Of a stretch of DNA of 55,127 bases, positions 1-8,427 are shown piece by piece; position 1 is the first letter of the stretch; each line of letters opens with the position of its first letter. A program made the position numbers and the translations under genes. Source of the stretch: DASPKX01 sp035627835. Lineage in GTDB: Bacteria > Verrucomicrobiota > Verrucomicrobiia > Limisphaerales > SXQI01. The stretch covers positions 1 through 55,127 of the forward strand of contig DASPKX010000083.1 in the NCBI GenBank assembly GCA_035627835.1, read 5' to 3'. The notes below the pieces were generated by a model. It was not told where the DNA came from and did no database searches. It worked only from the letters and a program-made list of their open reading frames with translations.

Positions 1-142
1 CATCAAACTTGGTGACGTAATCCCCGGCGCTCCGCCCTTCAACGATGCTGCTCCAGAACGTTGGAAGCGAGCTGCCGTTGGCGGCAATAACGCCCATGCC
101 GGTGATGACCACCCGCCTCTTTCTCCACCCATCCATGCTCAT
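1..142 (-). CDS. FabF-like beta-ketoacyl-ACP synthase, N-terminal fragment cut by the window edge
   Basis: The first 47 residues are visible and begin MSMDGWRKRRVVITGMGVIA. RRVVITGMG followed by a small-residue turn and a ...FWSSIVEGRSAGD... helix is the standard opening of type II beta-ketoacyl-ACP synthases (FabF/KAS II family), which extend acyl chains on acyl carrier protein. The catalytic Cys-His-His residues lie beyond position 1, so activity cannot be judged. The ATG at 142 overlaps the TGA of the upstream methyltransferase-like gene (ATGA), which indicates translational coupling. This pairing suggests a specialised fatty-acid or polyketide-type operon rather than housekeeping fabF, but that is inference. 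Confidence 0.8.
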   Translation of the reverse strand, partial: MSMDGWRKRRVVITGMGVIAANGSSLPTFWSSIVEGRSAGDYVTKFD

Positions 143-711
143 CGCCAACCTTTCCAGGGAATCAAGACCGGTGTGCTCCGCTGGTACTCGATATACTGAG
201 AGCCGAACTTCTCGACCATGGCGCGCTCCTCCAGGCGAATGCGCAGCCAGAGCGCCGGAAAGAAGAACAGGCTCACCGCTGCAAACGAATATGGCGCGTG
301 CAAAATGAACGCGCCAGACAGCAGTTCAAATAACATGGACAGATAGGTCGGGTGCCGCATCGCGCGATACGGGCCGGATTTAATCAGTTCGTGCCGATCT
401 CGGATTTCGATGTGCAAGCTCCACCATGGGCCGAGAGCGCGAATGGCCCGCCTGCGCAGCCAGAAGGACGCGGCGCCAAACAAGCAGCCCACGAAATAAA
501 ACTCCCACCGGTACAGCGCTTTCGACAAAGCGAAGAATTCAATGACAGCCGCAATGAAGAAAACCGTTCCACTGGCGACAAAGACTCGCAGCGTTAAACG
601 CTCCTGGATGATCCCCGGAGTGAGCGCCCGCCGAGTTCGCAACTCTATGATGCGCAACGCATAGATTAGGGCCGCAGTAAAAAGCGGAATCCATAACCCC
701 GTTGGATGCAT
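139..711 (-). CDS. Isoprenylcysteine carboxyl methyltransferase (ICMT)-like integral membrane protein
   Basis: This is a 190-residue membrane protein with several hydrophobic segments. The start is the ATG at 711 (MHPTGLWIP...), and a GTG sits one codon upstream. The C-terminal half carries the ICMT/phospholipid-methyltransferase signature: an ELIKSGPYRAMRHPTYLSML core (Pro-Tyr...Arg-His-Pro) and a late LEERAMVEKFGSQYIEYQ acidic motif. Family members use SAM to methylate lipids or carboxylates at the membrane; the substrate here is unknown. The open frame continues upstream to about 1104, but that part is antisense to the GNAT gene, is rich in Arg/Cys/Trp and does not look like protein. The stop overlaps the ketosynthase start by 4 nt. 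Confidence 0.8.
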   Translation of the reverse strand: MHPTGLWIPLFTAALIYALRIIELRTRRALTPGIIQERLTLRVFVASGTVFFIAAVIEFFALSKALYRWEFYFVGCLFGAASFWLRRRAIRALGPWWSLHIEIRDRHELIKSGPYRAMRHPTYLSMLFELLSGAFILHAPYSFAAVSLFFFPALWLRIRLEERAMVEKFGSQYIEYQRSTPVLIPWKGWR

Positions 712-820
712 CACGCGAGTTCCTATACCAATGGGTATGTCGCGGCAATCGCAAAGCGACTCGTCAAGGCAGGACCAGCGGCAGCGAAGGCTCATCGTCC
801 AGTATTCAAACAGGATTGGT

Positions 821-1309
821 TTACTCTGAGGCGCCGAGGACGAAAACCAGGTGTGGCAACGCTCGGCCGCTATTTGCGCCCGGTGGAATATGCCCAATCG
901 CCGCGGCTCCCAGCCGTTGGTAGAACGGGGCTGCGTTGGGGTCCGATGCCACGTGAAGCTCTTTGGCGCCGGATGCGCCCGCCACCGCACACGCATGCGT
1001 GACAAGCGCTCTACCGCAGCCCTGCCGCATGAAGGTTGGCTCAACCCATAGATGGTCCAGCCAGAGCATATTGTTGGACTGGCTGAGAAGATAAAACCCA
1101 GCAACTTCGTTGTGAACCTCTGCGAGGAAACTCGGCTGCACGCGGAGTTCCTCCTCCTTGATCGTCAACGCTTCGCGCCAAGTCTCCATTTGGTCTGCTG
1201 AGTAACCCCAGAACGCTTTGCTGCGCCAGGCCAAAGCCGTTAAAGCCGCATGCTCTGAGGGCATAGCAGGACGGATCTGAGCATGAGGACGGGCGGTCTG
1301 GTGTTGCAT
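821..1309 (-). CDS. GNAT-family N-acetyltransferase
   Basis: A 162-residue single-domain GNAT protein. Acetyl-CoA binding motif A is visible as VEPTFMRQGCGRALVTHA (R/Q-x-x-G-x-G/A pattern). Before it lies a beta strand (LWLDHLWVEP), and after it a motif B region with ...DPNAAPFYQRLGAAAIG, typical of the FYxxxGF end of the fold. It probably acetylates a small molecule or protein amine; the substrate cannot be inferred. It begins at the ATG at 1309, although M16 (MPSEHAAL) would also fit the usual GNAT start. About 110 nt separate it from the methyltransferase-like gene on the same strand, so it may be the first gene of that operon. Confidence 0.85.
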   Translation of the reverse strand: MQHQTARPHAQIRPAMPSEHAALTALAWRSKAFWGYSADQMETWREALTIKEEELRVQPSFLAEVHNEVAGFYLLSQSNNMLWLDHLWVEPTFMRQGCGRALVTHACAVAGASGAKELHVASDPNAAPFYQRLGAAAIGHIPPGANSGRALPHLVFVLGASE

Positions 1310-1505
1310 CCCTGGCGTGGCTGTCGGTTGGTTCGTGAGGATCTTTAATCTCGCCTGGAAGGGCTACGACATTTCCCCACCTGCCCTACCCTTATCCCCT
1401 TAGGGGTTTTATATCACCGCTCCGAATTGAGCCAAGGCAAAGAAACGACGAGGTTGCTGCATAAGTGAAAACGCGAGGGTGGGGGCAGAATTGGCTGCCA
1501 GAAAC

Positions 1506-1510
1506 AGGAG
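1506..1510 (+). promoter_or_regulatory. Ribosome binding site AGGAG for the BON lipoprotein
   Basis: AGGAG lies 1 nt before an ATG at 1512 and 10 nt before the ATG at 1521. The 1 nt spacing is too short for initiation, so this site favours 1521. That start also gives a clean lipoprotein signal peptide. Confidence 0.5.
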
Positions 1511-1520
1511 CATGAAAGTT

Positions 1521-2738
1521 ATGAAACGGTCTGCAGTTTTACTCGCCACAGTGTTGGCAGCAGGTTGCGCTCACCAGGGCGGCAGCGCCCGCCACGAGAG
1601 CGGTTCAGCCTCATCATCATCAGCCCAGGTGGAAACACGGGCTTCAGATCAATATTACGGCGCAACGACCTGGCGCGACATGGAAATTGACGCTCCAGCG
1701 CCAGACCCAAACATCGCGAGCCCAACAGCGGCAGATTACCTGCGTGGCATCGAGATGGCACAGGATGAGGCCACCGTTGCTGAACAGTTGGATCCAGGCT
1801 CCAGGGTGAACGTGAATGTGCGCGGCAATGGCCGTGACATCGACGCGAGCGCAAGCGCAGCCACGGGCATTGGGGCGGCAGCCGAGGCGGAGAGCGGCAC
1901 TGCCTCTTCCTCTACTACCGTGGTCACCAGCGAGTCACAGTCTGGCTCGTCGGATCTCGCCACCAGTTCAGATGAGCTTCCAGGCGCGGAGGCACGGCAG
2001 CAGGATATCCCAGCGGCTTTGGCTCCATTGAAAGATAATCATCCGGACCTGACGGATGATCCTAACTTCCCCGAAGCATACACACCTGAAGCAGTCGGAG
2101 GGGCTGCGAGCGCGGAAAGCGGCTCAAGCTCCAGCTCAGCCGTTGATGTGCAGGATAACAATCTTTCCAACGATGACCTTCAGGAGAACACCGCTCCTGT
2201 CGATCAAACATTGGACCGGGACGAGAGCGATTTTAGCGCGCCGCTCGGCGGCGGAACGCCCAGCGATGGCTCGTCTTCGGAAATTAACAGCGGCACCTCA
2301 ATTGACCGCACCAGCCCTGAGGCAGGCGCAATCAGCACACCTCTTGGAACAGTCACGAGCGCCGAAAAAGATGTGAGCGTCAGCTCCAGCTCCGCGAATG
2401 ATGATGCGAGCGGGGCGCCTGCGGGCGCACAAAGCGGGGGCGGCAGCAGTGCCACAGAGTTGAATCCAGACAAAGATCTGGGAGACAAAGTCTATCGCCA
2501 GTTGCAATCCAATCCTCCAGGAAGCCTGACCCAGGACAATCTCAGAGACATTAAGATCTCTGCGAAGGATGGTGTGGTTTCGCTGAACGGGAGCGTCAAT
2601 AACGAGAGTGAAAAAGGGCTTATTGAACAACGCGTTCAGCGGATGCCGGACGTAAAGTCGGTATCAAACAATCTCAGCGTCGGCAATGGGCTGCCAGACA
2701 ATGCGCCCGAGCCAGACGCTTCTTTAGAGAACAAATAA
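1521..2738 (+). CDS. Lipoprotein with long Ser/Ala-rich region and C-terminal BON domain
   Basis: From the ATG at 1521 the protein has 405 residues. It opens MKRSAVLLATVLAAGC, a type II signal peptide with lipobox LAAGC and lipidation at Cys16. Residues ~20-320 are low complexity and acidic, with repeated SGSASSSS-type blocks and no recognisable fold. The last ~75 residues form a BON domain: a DKVYRQLQSNPPG helix, then IKISAKDGVVSLNGSV and VKSVSNNLSV. BON domains are found in periplasmic or envelope proteins such as OsmY and are thought to bind lipids or membranes. Starts at 1479 or 1512 are possible but would weaken the signal peptide. A strong hairpin terminator follows. The role is probably envelope stress or maintenance (inference). 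Confidence 0.8.
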   Translation: MKRSAVLLATVLAAGCAHQGGSARHESGSASSSSAQVETRASDQYYGATTWRDMEIDAPAPDPNIASPTAADYLRGIEMAQDEATVAEQLDPGSRVNVNVRGNGRDIDASASAATGIGAAAEAESGTASSSTTVVTSESQSGSSDLATSSDELPGAEARQQDIPAALAPLKDNHPDLTDDPNFPEAYTPEAVGGAASAESGSSSSSAVDVQDNNLSNDDLQENTAPVDQTLDRDESDFSAPLGGGTPSDGSSSEINSGTSIDRTSPEAGAISTPLGTVTSAEKDVSVSSSSANDDASGAPAGAQSGGGSSATELNPDKDLGDKVYRQLQSNPPGSLTQDNLRDIKISAKDGVVSLNGSVNNESEKGLIEQRVQRMPDVKSVSNNLSVGNGLPDNAPEPDASLENK

Positions 2739-2761
2739 CAATACAAAACTAAACAGACGCG

Positions 2762-2787
2762 AAGCCCGGCCATATGGCCGGGCTTTT
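2762..2787. terminator. Bidirectional rho-independent terminator between convergent genes
   Basis: A perfect 10-bp stem (2762-2771 pairing with 2776-2785, AAGCCCGGCC/GGCCGGGCTT) with an ATAT loop and T residues continuing to 2787. It lies 23 nt after the BON lipoprotein stop and 5 nt before the DUF1232 stop, so it can serve both convergent transcripts. Confidence 0.85.
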
Positions 2788-2792
2788 CGTTG

Positions 2793-3197
2793 CTAAGGAG
2801 ATATGGTGATCTCGCTCCACTCGAAGCCCATCTTCTTCGCCTGGGCGGCGAGGTGCGGCTGATGCTCGATTAATACGACACGCACAACGCCGGAATCATC
2901 CGCGAACCCAACCGATGGGACATGGTCGGGTATGAGGTCATATTTGCGGTGGGCGTAGATCAGAGCGTAAACAGCGGCGGCTGCTGTGTAGTACGGGGTG
3001 TGCTCGGCTTCGCCGTCATGAAAGTCCTCCACGAAATTGGCGAGGAACTGGAGCTGATCCTGGAGATGTGGAAAGGGGCTGGTGTTCAGTTGCGTGAATT
3101 CCAGTTTCCACGCGGGCAGGTTCTTCACGACCTGCTTGAGAACTTCCGGGGTAACCAAGGCAGCGCCCCGATGCACCATTTGCGCAAGATCAGCCAT
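2793..3197 (-). CDS. DUF1232-like small protein
   Basis: A 134-residue protein. Its centre carries the DUF1232 signature AAAVYALIYAHRKYDLIPDH followed by VPSVGFADDSGVV: a hydrophobic stretch, then a (Y)DLIPD motif and a G-x-x-DD turn. DUF1232 proteins are small and usually membrane-associated, with unknown biochemical function; YkvA-type proteins are examples. The N-terminal ~70 residues have no recognisable motif. The gene starts 53 nt after glgA on the same strand and may be the last gene of a serS-glgA transcript. It ends against a bidirectional terminator. Confidence 0.7.
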   Translation of the reverse strand: MADLAQMVHRGAALVTPEVLKQVVKNLPAWKLEFTQLNTSPFPHLQDQLQFLANFVEDFHDGEAEHTPYYTAAAAVYALIYAHRKYDLIPDHVPSVGFADDSGVVRVVLIEHQPHLAAQAKKMGFEWSEITISP

Positions 3198-3250
3198 GCC
3201 CCGTTTGTACCGGGAAGGCGGGGAGTTACAAGAAATTCAACGGCTCCCCC

Positions 3251-4720
3251 TTACGGGTGGGGCGCCGCGTCACGCGCGAGCTGCGCGCGCTCATACACCT
3301 TCAGATACTCCCCGGTGGTTTGCGTCCAGGAGAAGTCCGCCTGCATTCCGTTGAGGCGATACCGTTCCAGCCACTCGGGGTGCGCATAAAGCGCCAGGGC
3401 CTTGCGAATAGCTTTCGCCAGGGCGCCCGCGCTGTAGGTGTAAAACTTAATGCCGTCCGCCTTCTCAGGATTTTCGGTGACATCGATGACAGAGTCATCA
3501 AGCCCGCCGGTCACACGGACGATGGGAATCGTGCCGTAGCGAAGGCTGTACATCTGGTTCAACCCGCACGGCTCGAACTTGGAAGGCATGATGAAAAAGT
3601 CGGAGCCAGCTTCAATGAGATGCGCCAGGGCATGATCGTAACCGATCTTGATCGCGACTTTGTGTGGGTGACGCTTGGCGAGGCGTTGGAAACCCTGCTC
3701 GTATTCGGGACTGCCGCTGCCGAGCAAGGCGAACTGCATGTCTGCGGAAAGCATTTCTTCGAGTGCGGCCAACTGGATATCCACGCCCTTCTGGTCGGCG
3801 AGGCGTGAAACGGTGCCGAACATCGGCACGTCCGCCCTTTGCGGCAGGCCCATTCGCTCCTGCAAAACCTTCTTCGCTTCAGCTTTTCCAGCGAGATCTT
3901 CGGCGGAATACTGAGCTGGCAGAAGGCGGTTCCTCTCTGTGTTCCACTCCGTGTAGTCGACGCCGTTTAAGATGCCGACGAGAGATGACTGCCGTTGGCG
4001 CAAGACACCGTCGAGGCCGCAGCCGAACTGTTCAGTCGTAATTTCACGCGCATACCGAGGGCTTACAGTGGTGAGCAAATCGCTATAAACGATTGCGGTC
4101 TTCAGGAAATTAACTCGTGTGTAAAACTCCACTCCATTGGGATTGAAGTAATCCAACGGCAGATTGAGGAGCGCGTAGGCGTCGCGTGCGAAAGTCCCCT
4201 GGTAGGCGAGATTATGGATCGTGAGCACGGTGGCTGGCCGGTCGTGCCAACCGTTCACTGCTGCGTCGTGACGAATGAGCAACGGCACTGGCCCGACTTG
4301 CCAATCGTGGATGTGGACCACTTCTGGCTTCAGAGGATGGTACCGGGCAAAGTTTGCGACCGCTTTCGAGAGGAACGCGAAGCGCGCCGCGTTGTCTGGG
4401 TAATCGTGCGCGCGCTCCTGATAGAGGCCGGTGCGATCGAAATATTCCTGCTGCTCGACGAAATATACGGTGAGCCGCTCCTGAACATCCAGTCTCCAGG
4501 CTTGGCCGTAAACGCGAGTGTCTCCTATGGGGAGATCGAACTGGTAGTTCGCAGGAGCGATGGCAGGGAACTTTTCTCGAATGCCGCGGTAAAGCGGAGT
4601 GAGAATTGCGACTTCATGGCCATTCTCGGCGAGACTTTTCCCCAGGGCGCCGACCATGTCGGCAAGACCACCCGTCTTGGAATATGGAAAGACCTCGCTG
4701 CTGGCTAAAAGAACTCTCAT
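3251..4720 (-). CDS. glgA: Glycogen (starch) synthase, ADP-glucose type
   Basis: A 489-residue GT5-family GT-B enzyme that transfers glucose from ADP-glucose to the non-reducing end of alpha-1,4-glucan. The N-terminal domain opens MRVLLASSEVFPYSKTGGLADMVGALG, containing the ADP-glucose-binding KTGGL motif. VVHIHDWQVGPVPLLI and LTIHNLAYQG are the conserved GlgA blocks that follow. The C-terminal domain has GTVSRLADQKGVDI and the PSKFEPCGLNQMYSLRYG motif that holds the nucleotide-sugar glutamates, then GGLDDSV. The length is normal for bacterial GlgA. It lies 23 nt downstream of serS on the same strand. No glgB, glgC or glgP is in the window. Confidence 0.97.
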   Translation of the reverse strand: MRVLLASSEVFPYSKTGGLADMVGALGKSLAENGHEVAILTPLYRGIREKFPAIAPANYQFDLPIGDTRVYGQAWRLDVQERLTVYFVEQQEYFDRTGLYQERAHDYPDNAARFAFLSKAVANFARYHPLKPEVVHIHDWQVGPVPLLIRHDAAVNGWHDRPATVLTIHNLAYQGTFARDAYALLNLPLDYFNPNGVEFYTRVNFLKTAIVYSDLLTTVSPRYAREITTEQFGCGLDGVLRQRQSSLVGILNGVDYTEWNTERNRLLPAQYSAEDLAGKAEAKKVLQERMGLPQRADVPMFGTVSRLADQKGVDIQLAALEEMLSADMQFALLGSGSPEYEQGFQRLAKRHPHKVAIKIGYDHALAHLIEAGSDFFIMPSKFEPCGLNQMYSLRYGTIPIVRVTGGLDDSVIDVTENPEKADGIKFYTYSAGALAKAIRKALALYAHPEWLERYRLNGMQADFSWTQTTGEYLKVYERAQLARDAAPHP

Positions 4721-4743
4721 GCCGCTCGCCCCTCTTGCACGGA

Positions 4744-6048
4744 TCAGGAAGGGGTGATCCGCTCCATTCTAAGGTACGGCTGGAGCGCGGGTGGGACAAG
4801 CACGCTGCCGTCTGGCTGCTGATGCGTTTCAAGCAATGCGACGAAGAGACGGGCGAGCGCGGTGCCGCTGCCGTTCAGAATGTGGGGAAGCTTGTTCTCA
4901 CCAGACTCAGTTTTGAAACGCATGTTCATGCGGCGGGCCTGGTAATCCTCACAGTTCGAGCAGCTCGACACTTCCAAATACTGACCCTGTCCGGGAGCCC
5001 AGACTTCGATGTCGTAGGTCTTCGCGCTCGCAAAGCCCATGTCGCCGGTGCAAAGCATGATCACGCGGTAGTGAAGGCCCATCTGCTGGAGAATGGTTTC
5101 AGCATTCGCGACCATCTTCTCCAGCTCGCTGTAGCCATCCTCCGGCTTAACGATTTTTATCAGCTCGACTTTGTCGAATTGATGCACGCGGATCATGCCG
5201 CGAGTCCCGACGCCGGCGGCTCCAGCTTCCGCGCGAAAACAAGGGCTGTAGGCGCAGTAACGAATCGGGAGCTGCGATTCCTTCAGAATCTCTTCGCGGT
5301 GAATGTTCGCGACGGGCGCTTCCGCAGTTGGCAGCAAATACAATTTCCCGAGCGTCGATCCGTCTTCGCCCTCCTGCACGGCGTAAGCCTGGTCGGTGAA
5401 TTTTGGGAATTGCCCCACCCCAACCATGCAATCGCGGCCGATGATGTACGGCGGCGCGACTTCGGTGTAACCATGCTGTGTGGAATGCAGGTCGAGCATG
5501 TAATGGATTAAGGCGCGCTCCAGCTTTGCGCCGACGTTGGTGTAAAGCAGAAATCCGCTTCCGGAGAGTTTTGCGCCGCGCGCAAAGTCCACCAGCCGCA
5601 ACGATTCGCAAAGCTCGATGTGGGTCTTGGGCTTGAAGCTGAACTGCGCCTTGGCGCCGACTTCGCGGATCACTGGATTGTCCTCAGGACTGTGGCCAGT
5701 GGGAACGCTTTCGTGAGGGGCATTGGGCACACGGAGCAAAATGTCTTCGCGAGCGGCTTCCACAGTCGCAATCTCTTTATCCAAGGCCGTGATGCGGTCG
5801 CCAATTTCGCGAGTTTCGGTCTTCTTGGCTTCGGCTTCCGGGGCTTTCTTCTGGGCCATGAGGGCACCGATTTCCTTCGAAACACGATTGCGCTGAGCCT
5901 TGAGCTGCTCCACCTCGGCAATGAGGGTGCGGCGTCGGTCATCCAGGGAGATCGCCTCATCAATCTTCTTTTCATCCCCAGCCCCTCGGGCGGCCAGGCG
6001 AGATTTGATGCGTTCTGTTTGTTCGCGGATCAGGCGGATGTCCAACAT
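4744..6048 (-). CDS. serS: Seryl-tRNA synthetase
   Basis: A 434-residue class II aminoacyl-tRNA synthetase that charges tRNA-Ser and tRNA-Sec. The N-terminal ~110 residues form the tRNA-binding coiled-coil arm (MLDIRLIREQTERIKSRLAARG, then a long charged helix pair with LIAEVEQLKAQRN). The catalytic core shows motif 2 as FRAEAGAAGVGTRGMIRVHQF, the ...EVSSCSNCEDYQARRMN... serine-binding region, and motif 3 as LNGSGTALARLFVALLETHQ with class II Arg. It ends with a typical VLVPPALQPYL. The ATG at 6048 gives the expected family start. It is probably co-transcribed with glgA, 23 nt downstream. Confidence 0.98.
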   Translation of the reverse strand: MLDIRLIREQTERIKSRLAARGAGDEKKIDEAISLDDRRRTLIAEVEQLKAQRNRVSKEIGALMAQKKAPEAEAKKTETREIGDRITALDKEIATVEAAREDILLRVPNAPHESVPTGHSPEDNPVIREVGAKAQFSFKPKTHIELCESLRLVDFARGAKLSGSGFLLYTNVGAKLERALIHYMLDLHSTQHGYTEVAPPYIIGRDCMVGVGQFPKFTDQAYAVQEGEDGSTLGKLYLLPTAEAPVANIHREEILKESQLPIRYCAYSPCFRAEAGAAGVGTRGMIRVHQFDKVELIKIVKPEDGYSELEKMVANAETILQQMGLHYRVIMLCTGDMGFASAKTYDIEVWAPGQGQYLEVSSCSNCEDYQARRMNMRFKTESGENKLPHILNGSGTALARLFVALLETHQQPDGSVLVPPALQPYLRMERITPS

Positions 6049-6231
6049 TCCGGCGCATTATAGGGAGGGACCTTGTCAGGGCAAGCGGGGAGCCGCCTAG
6101 GCGCGACCGAAGCGAGATTACGTTGCGAGTGAGGGGAACATTCGGGCGGTTTCCGCGCTCCTCCTAAGGGCGTATCGGGGTGAGCTGCCATTGAACGAAC
6201 GTGCGCCGGATTTAGGTTCGTATCAGCGAAA

Positions 6232-6237
6232 AAGGAG
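6232..6237 (+). promoter_or_regulatory. Ribosome binding site AAGGAG for signal peptidase I
   Basis: AAGGAG with 4 nt spacing to the ATG at 6242. It decides that start over an upstream in-frame TTG at 6191. Confidence 0.6.
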
Positions 6238-6241
6238 CGTT

Positions 6242-6760
6242 ATGGACGGAGCAGCAGTAGTCGGGCGGGGAATCTTCGGGCGGTCTTCTACTGAGTGGAG
6301 GCACACGATCTTCGGCATCAATCCGAAATGGACCTTGGCCCGTGTGATCTGTTGGTGGATTTTCTGCTCTGTGGTCTTCCAACACTGCGTGCTGCCGGTG
6401 AAGATCGTGGGCTCCAGCATGGCCCCAACCTACTCGAATGGGTCTCTAAACATCATCAATCGCCTTTGCTACCAAACAGGCCGACCCAATCGTGGGGATG
6501 TCATTGCTCTCCATAGCGAAGGTGAAGTGCTCCTCAAACGGATTATCGCCATGCCCGGTGAATCCGTTTCTATCCATTACGGCATCATCTACGTGAACGA
6601 TCGCCCAGTGGCCGATGACTTCTCGCACCGCCGGGTTCCCTGGGAAGTGCAAAAGACGCAACTCAGGCAGAACGAGTATTTCGTGATCGGTGACAACCGG
6701 GAAACGTCGGTGTTTGGCGCGGTTGACCGCTCCCAGATTATCGGCAAGACGTTGTTCTGA
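6242..6760 (+). CDS. lepB: Signal peptidase I (S26 family)
   Basis: A 172-residue leader peptidase that cleaves signal peptides of exported proteins at the outer face of the inner membrane. One N-terminal membrane segment (about residues 34-52, ARVICWWIFCSVVFQHCVL) leads to the catalytic box V-G-S-S59-M-A-P-T. The general base is K99 in VLLKRIIAMPGE, and the late conserved box is YFVIGDNRE. It is shorter than E. coli LepB, like many compact Gram-negative and Gram-positive versions. The ATG at 6242 has a good Shine-Dalgarno; starting at the upstream TTG would add 17 residues. It stands alone and converges with the CARDB gene, with only 16 nt between stops. Confidence 0.92.
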   Translation: MDGAAVVGRGIFGRSSTEWRHTIFGINPKWTLARVICWWIFCSVVFQHCVLPVKIVGSSMAPTYSNGSLNIINRLCYQTGRPNRGDVIALHSEGEVLLKRIIAMPGESVSIHYGIIYVNDRPVADDFSHRRVPWEVQKTQLRQNEYFVIGDNRETSVFGAVDRSQIIGKTLF

Positions 6761-6776
6761 GCTTTGAAGGCTCCCT

Positions 6777-8402
6777 TTACGGTGATGGTCGCAGGCGGAA
6801 AAAGCCTCGCGACGTTGCTGCAGGAACCGACCTGGAAAAAAGCTCCCCAGCGTTCACGGAAGTCACACTTTCCCACGTCATCAGATCCGCGCTAGTCTCC
6901 AGAACCGCAGGAGAGGGGGGTGTTGCGGAAATGGTCAAACCATTCGCTTCGCGATTGTAGGTGACAAGCAGGGCTCCGGGGTTCCGCGCCGGCACAGCTA
7001 CATTGAACCAGTTGAAGGCGCCTTCCAGATATTCGGGAACTAAGTTGGAAGGATCGAGGAAGATGATGAGGCTGTAGAAGCCCTCAGGCACATCAGCGGG
7101 GATCGGGTGGCGCACCACAATAGTGGGTGAGTCGCTATTGGCCGTGATGCCCGGCACTGGGACCTCGGCGATCAAGTGGGCTTCTGAAGGCGCAGGAAGG
7201 TCCTTGCCGAAGTAAATCTTCGCGGTTGTCGGAGGGCTCTCGGACCCGCCGTTCTGCACGGCGAATCGGACTTCCAAAACTCGGGAGTTATTTGTGGTAA
7301 CGACGTCCGCTTTCTGGAACCAAAGGTCAAGGTTCGGACCAATGCGTATTTGGCTGCGGAGACCGACATTATTTTTGCCGGTGAACTCCGCGACGGTGTC
7401 TTCTGCATCTACGGTAATGCGAACCTCAAGGAGGTTTGTGGCCGAAGAGGAGGGAAGCTGGTACTCGAAAGCGATCGTTGAGCTGCCACCGGGGGGGAGT
7501 GCGGGCACATCCTTGATCTCTTCCCAGATGGGCGCCGCGCCAATCGGGCCTTCTGGCGAGATACGAAGGCGTGCTTGAGTCGGCGGGGCTGCCACCTGTG
7601 AGAGGTTTCTCACCATCGCCTCAATTCGAATGGTTTCACCTCCAACGAACCCAGACGAGGGATGCATAGGAGCCCCAACTTGCCAGTCCGGGGCGCGGAA
7701 GCCCTGGTAGTCAGCTTCGATGACAATATCATGATTGAAGCCGTTGATGTCCACCGGTGTGAACATCGATTCGCCTGTGCTTCCCCCGCTGACGGCAAGG
7801 ATAGCCGTGTTCCTAAACGCCATCTCCGTGTTCTGCAGCTCAATGCGGGTGACGGGGGAAGTTGTGTTGGTTAACGACACATCTCGGGCGTAGAGGCGAG
7901 GATTCTGCCCGGCGGCGCTATCGAAATCCCTGGTGGCCATATTAAACCGACCGTTCGCGACAAAAGCCGGAGCTGCGCCATTGAACCAATCTGGGAGCAG
8001 GAGCGTGCCGGTTTGTGAGGTTTGGTCTTCGTAATAGATCTTGTAAGAGACTGACGCTTGTCCGAAAGCGGATGCGCCGAGGAAAGATAAGCCTTCCGCG
8101 GCCTTTGGGCTCTTAATGTCAAGGACCCCTTTGCCTCGTGGAGCCAGCAACAGTGCGTTGGAAGATGTGTAACTCTGGAGGGTGTAGAAGTGATTGGGGT
8201 GAGAAGCGCTCTCGAACGGAACTCCAGCGGGAGGCAGCCCGTAAGTGGGAGCGGATGCATTAAAACCGCGCTCAAACCACACGTTCATTGGGTTTCCCGT
8301 CCCCACGATTACTTCCATTGTCGCAGTGACAGGCGGACCAAAATCAGCTCCGGCAATCTGAAGGCAAACTGCCGGCAAAACACAAAGAAAGCGCTTTAGC
8401 AT
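6777..8402 (-). CDS. Secreted protein with CARDB repeats and a verrucomicrobial C-terminal module
   Basis: A 541-residue exported protein. The start at 8402 gives a signal peptide MLKRFLCVLPAVCLQIAGA before DFGPP. The N-terminal ~220 residues are beta-rich, with no family recognised. Two CARDB-like beta-sandwich repeats follow (roughly residues 225-340 and 340-445). They show the typical motifs ETIRIEAMVRNLSQVAAPPT, LPPGGSSTIAFEYQLP and VAEFTGKNNV. The last ~60 residues, ...VLETSADLMTWESV ... GFFRLRPSP, match a C-terminal beta module frequent in secreted proteins of Verrucomicrobiota. Its role is probably extracellular adhesion or binding; no catalytic motif is seen. An in-frame ATG at 8444 would spoil the signal peptide. 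Confidence 0.75.
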   Translation of the reverse strand: MLKRFLCVLPAVCLQIAGADFGPPVTATMEVIVGTGNPMNVWFERGFNASAPTYGLPPAGVPFESASHPNHFYTLQSYTSSNALLLAPRGKGVLDIKSPKAAEGLSFLGASAFGQASVSYKIYYEDQTSQTGTLLLPDWFNGAAPAFVANGRFNMATRDFDSAAGQNPRLYARDVSLTNTTSPVTRIELQNTEMAFRNTAILAVSGGSTGESMFTPVDINGFNHDIVIEADYQGFRAPDWQVGAPMHPSSGFVGGETIRIEAMVRNLSQVAAPPTQARLRISPEGPIGAAPIWEEIKDVPALPPGGSSTIAFEYQLPSSSATNLLEVRITVDAEDTVAEFTGKNNVGLRSQIRIGPNLDLWFQKADVVTTNNSRVLEVRFAVQNGGSESPPTTAKIYFGKDLPAPSEAHLIAEVPVPGITANSDSPTIVVRHPIPADVPEGFYSLIIFLDPSNLVPEYLEGAFNWFNVAVPARNPGALLVTYNREANGLTISATPPSPAVLETSADLMTWESVTSVNAGELFSRSVPAATSRGFFRLRPSP

Positions 8403-8427
8403 TGAAGTCTCGATAATACCTAGCAGG

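Noticed and set aside
712..1104. N-terminal extension of the ICMT-like frame (321 residues in total)
   Set aside because: It overlaps the GNAT gene on the same strand in another frame, is rich in Arg, Trp and Cys, and the conserved domain begins at the ATG at 711.
1396..1406. CCCCTTAGGGG followed by TTTT as a terminator
   Set aside because: The stem would be only 4 bp with a 3-nt loop, and it lies between two divergent genes, where no transcript should end. It could be a weak operator, but nothing supports that.
3995..5511. Long plus-strand open frames opposite glgA and serS
   Set aside because: They are complements of well-conserved genes on the other strand and show no domain of their own.
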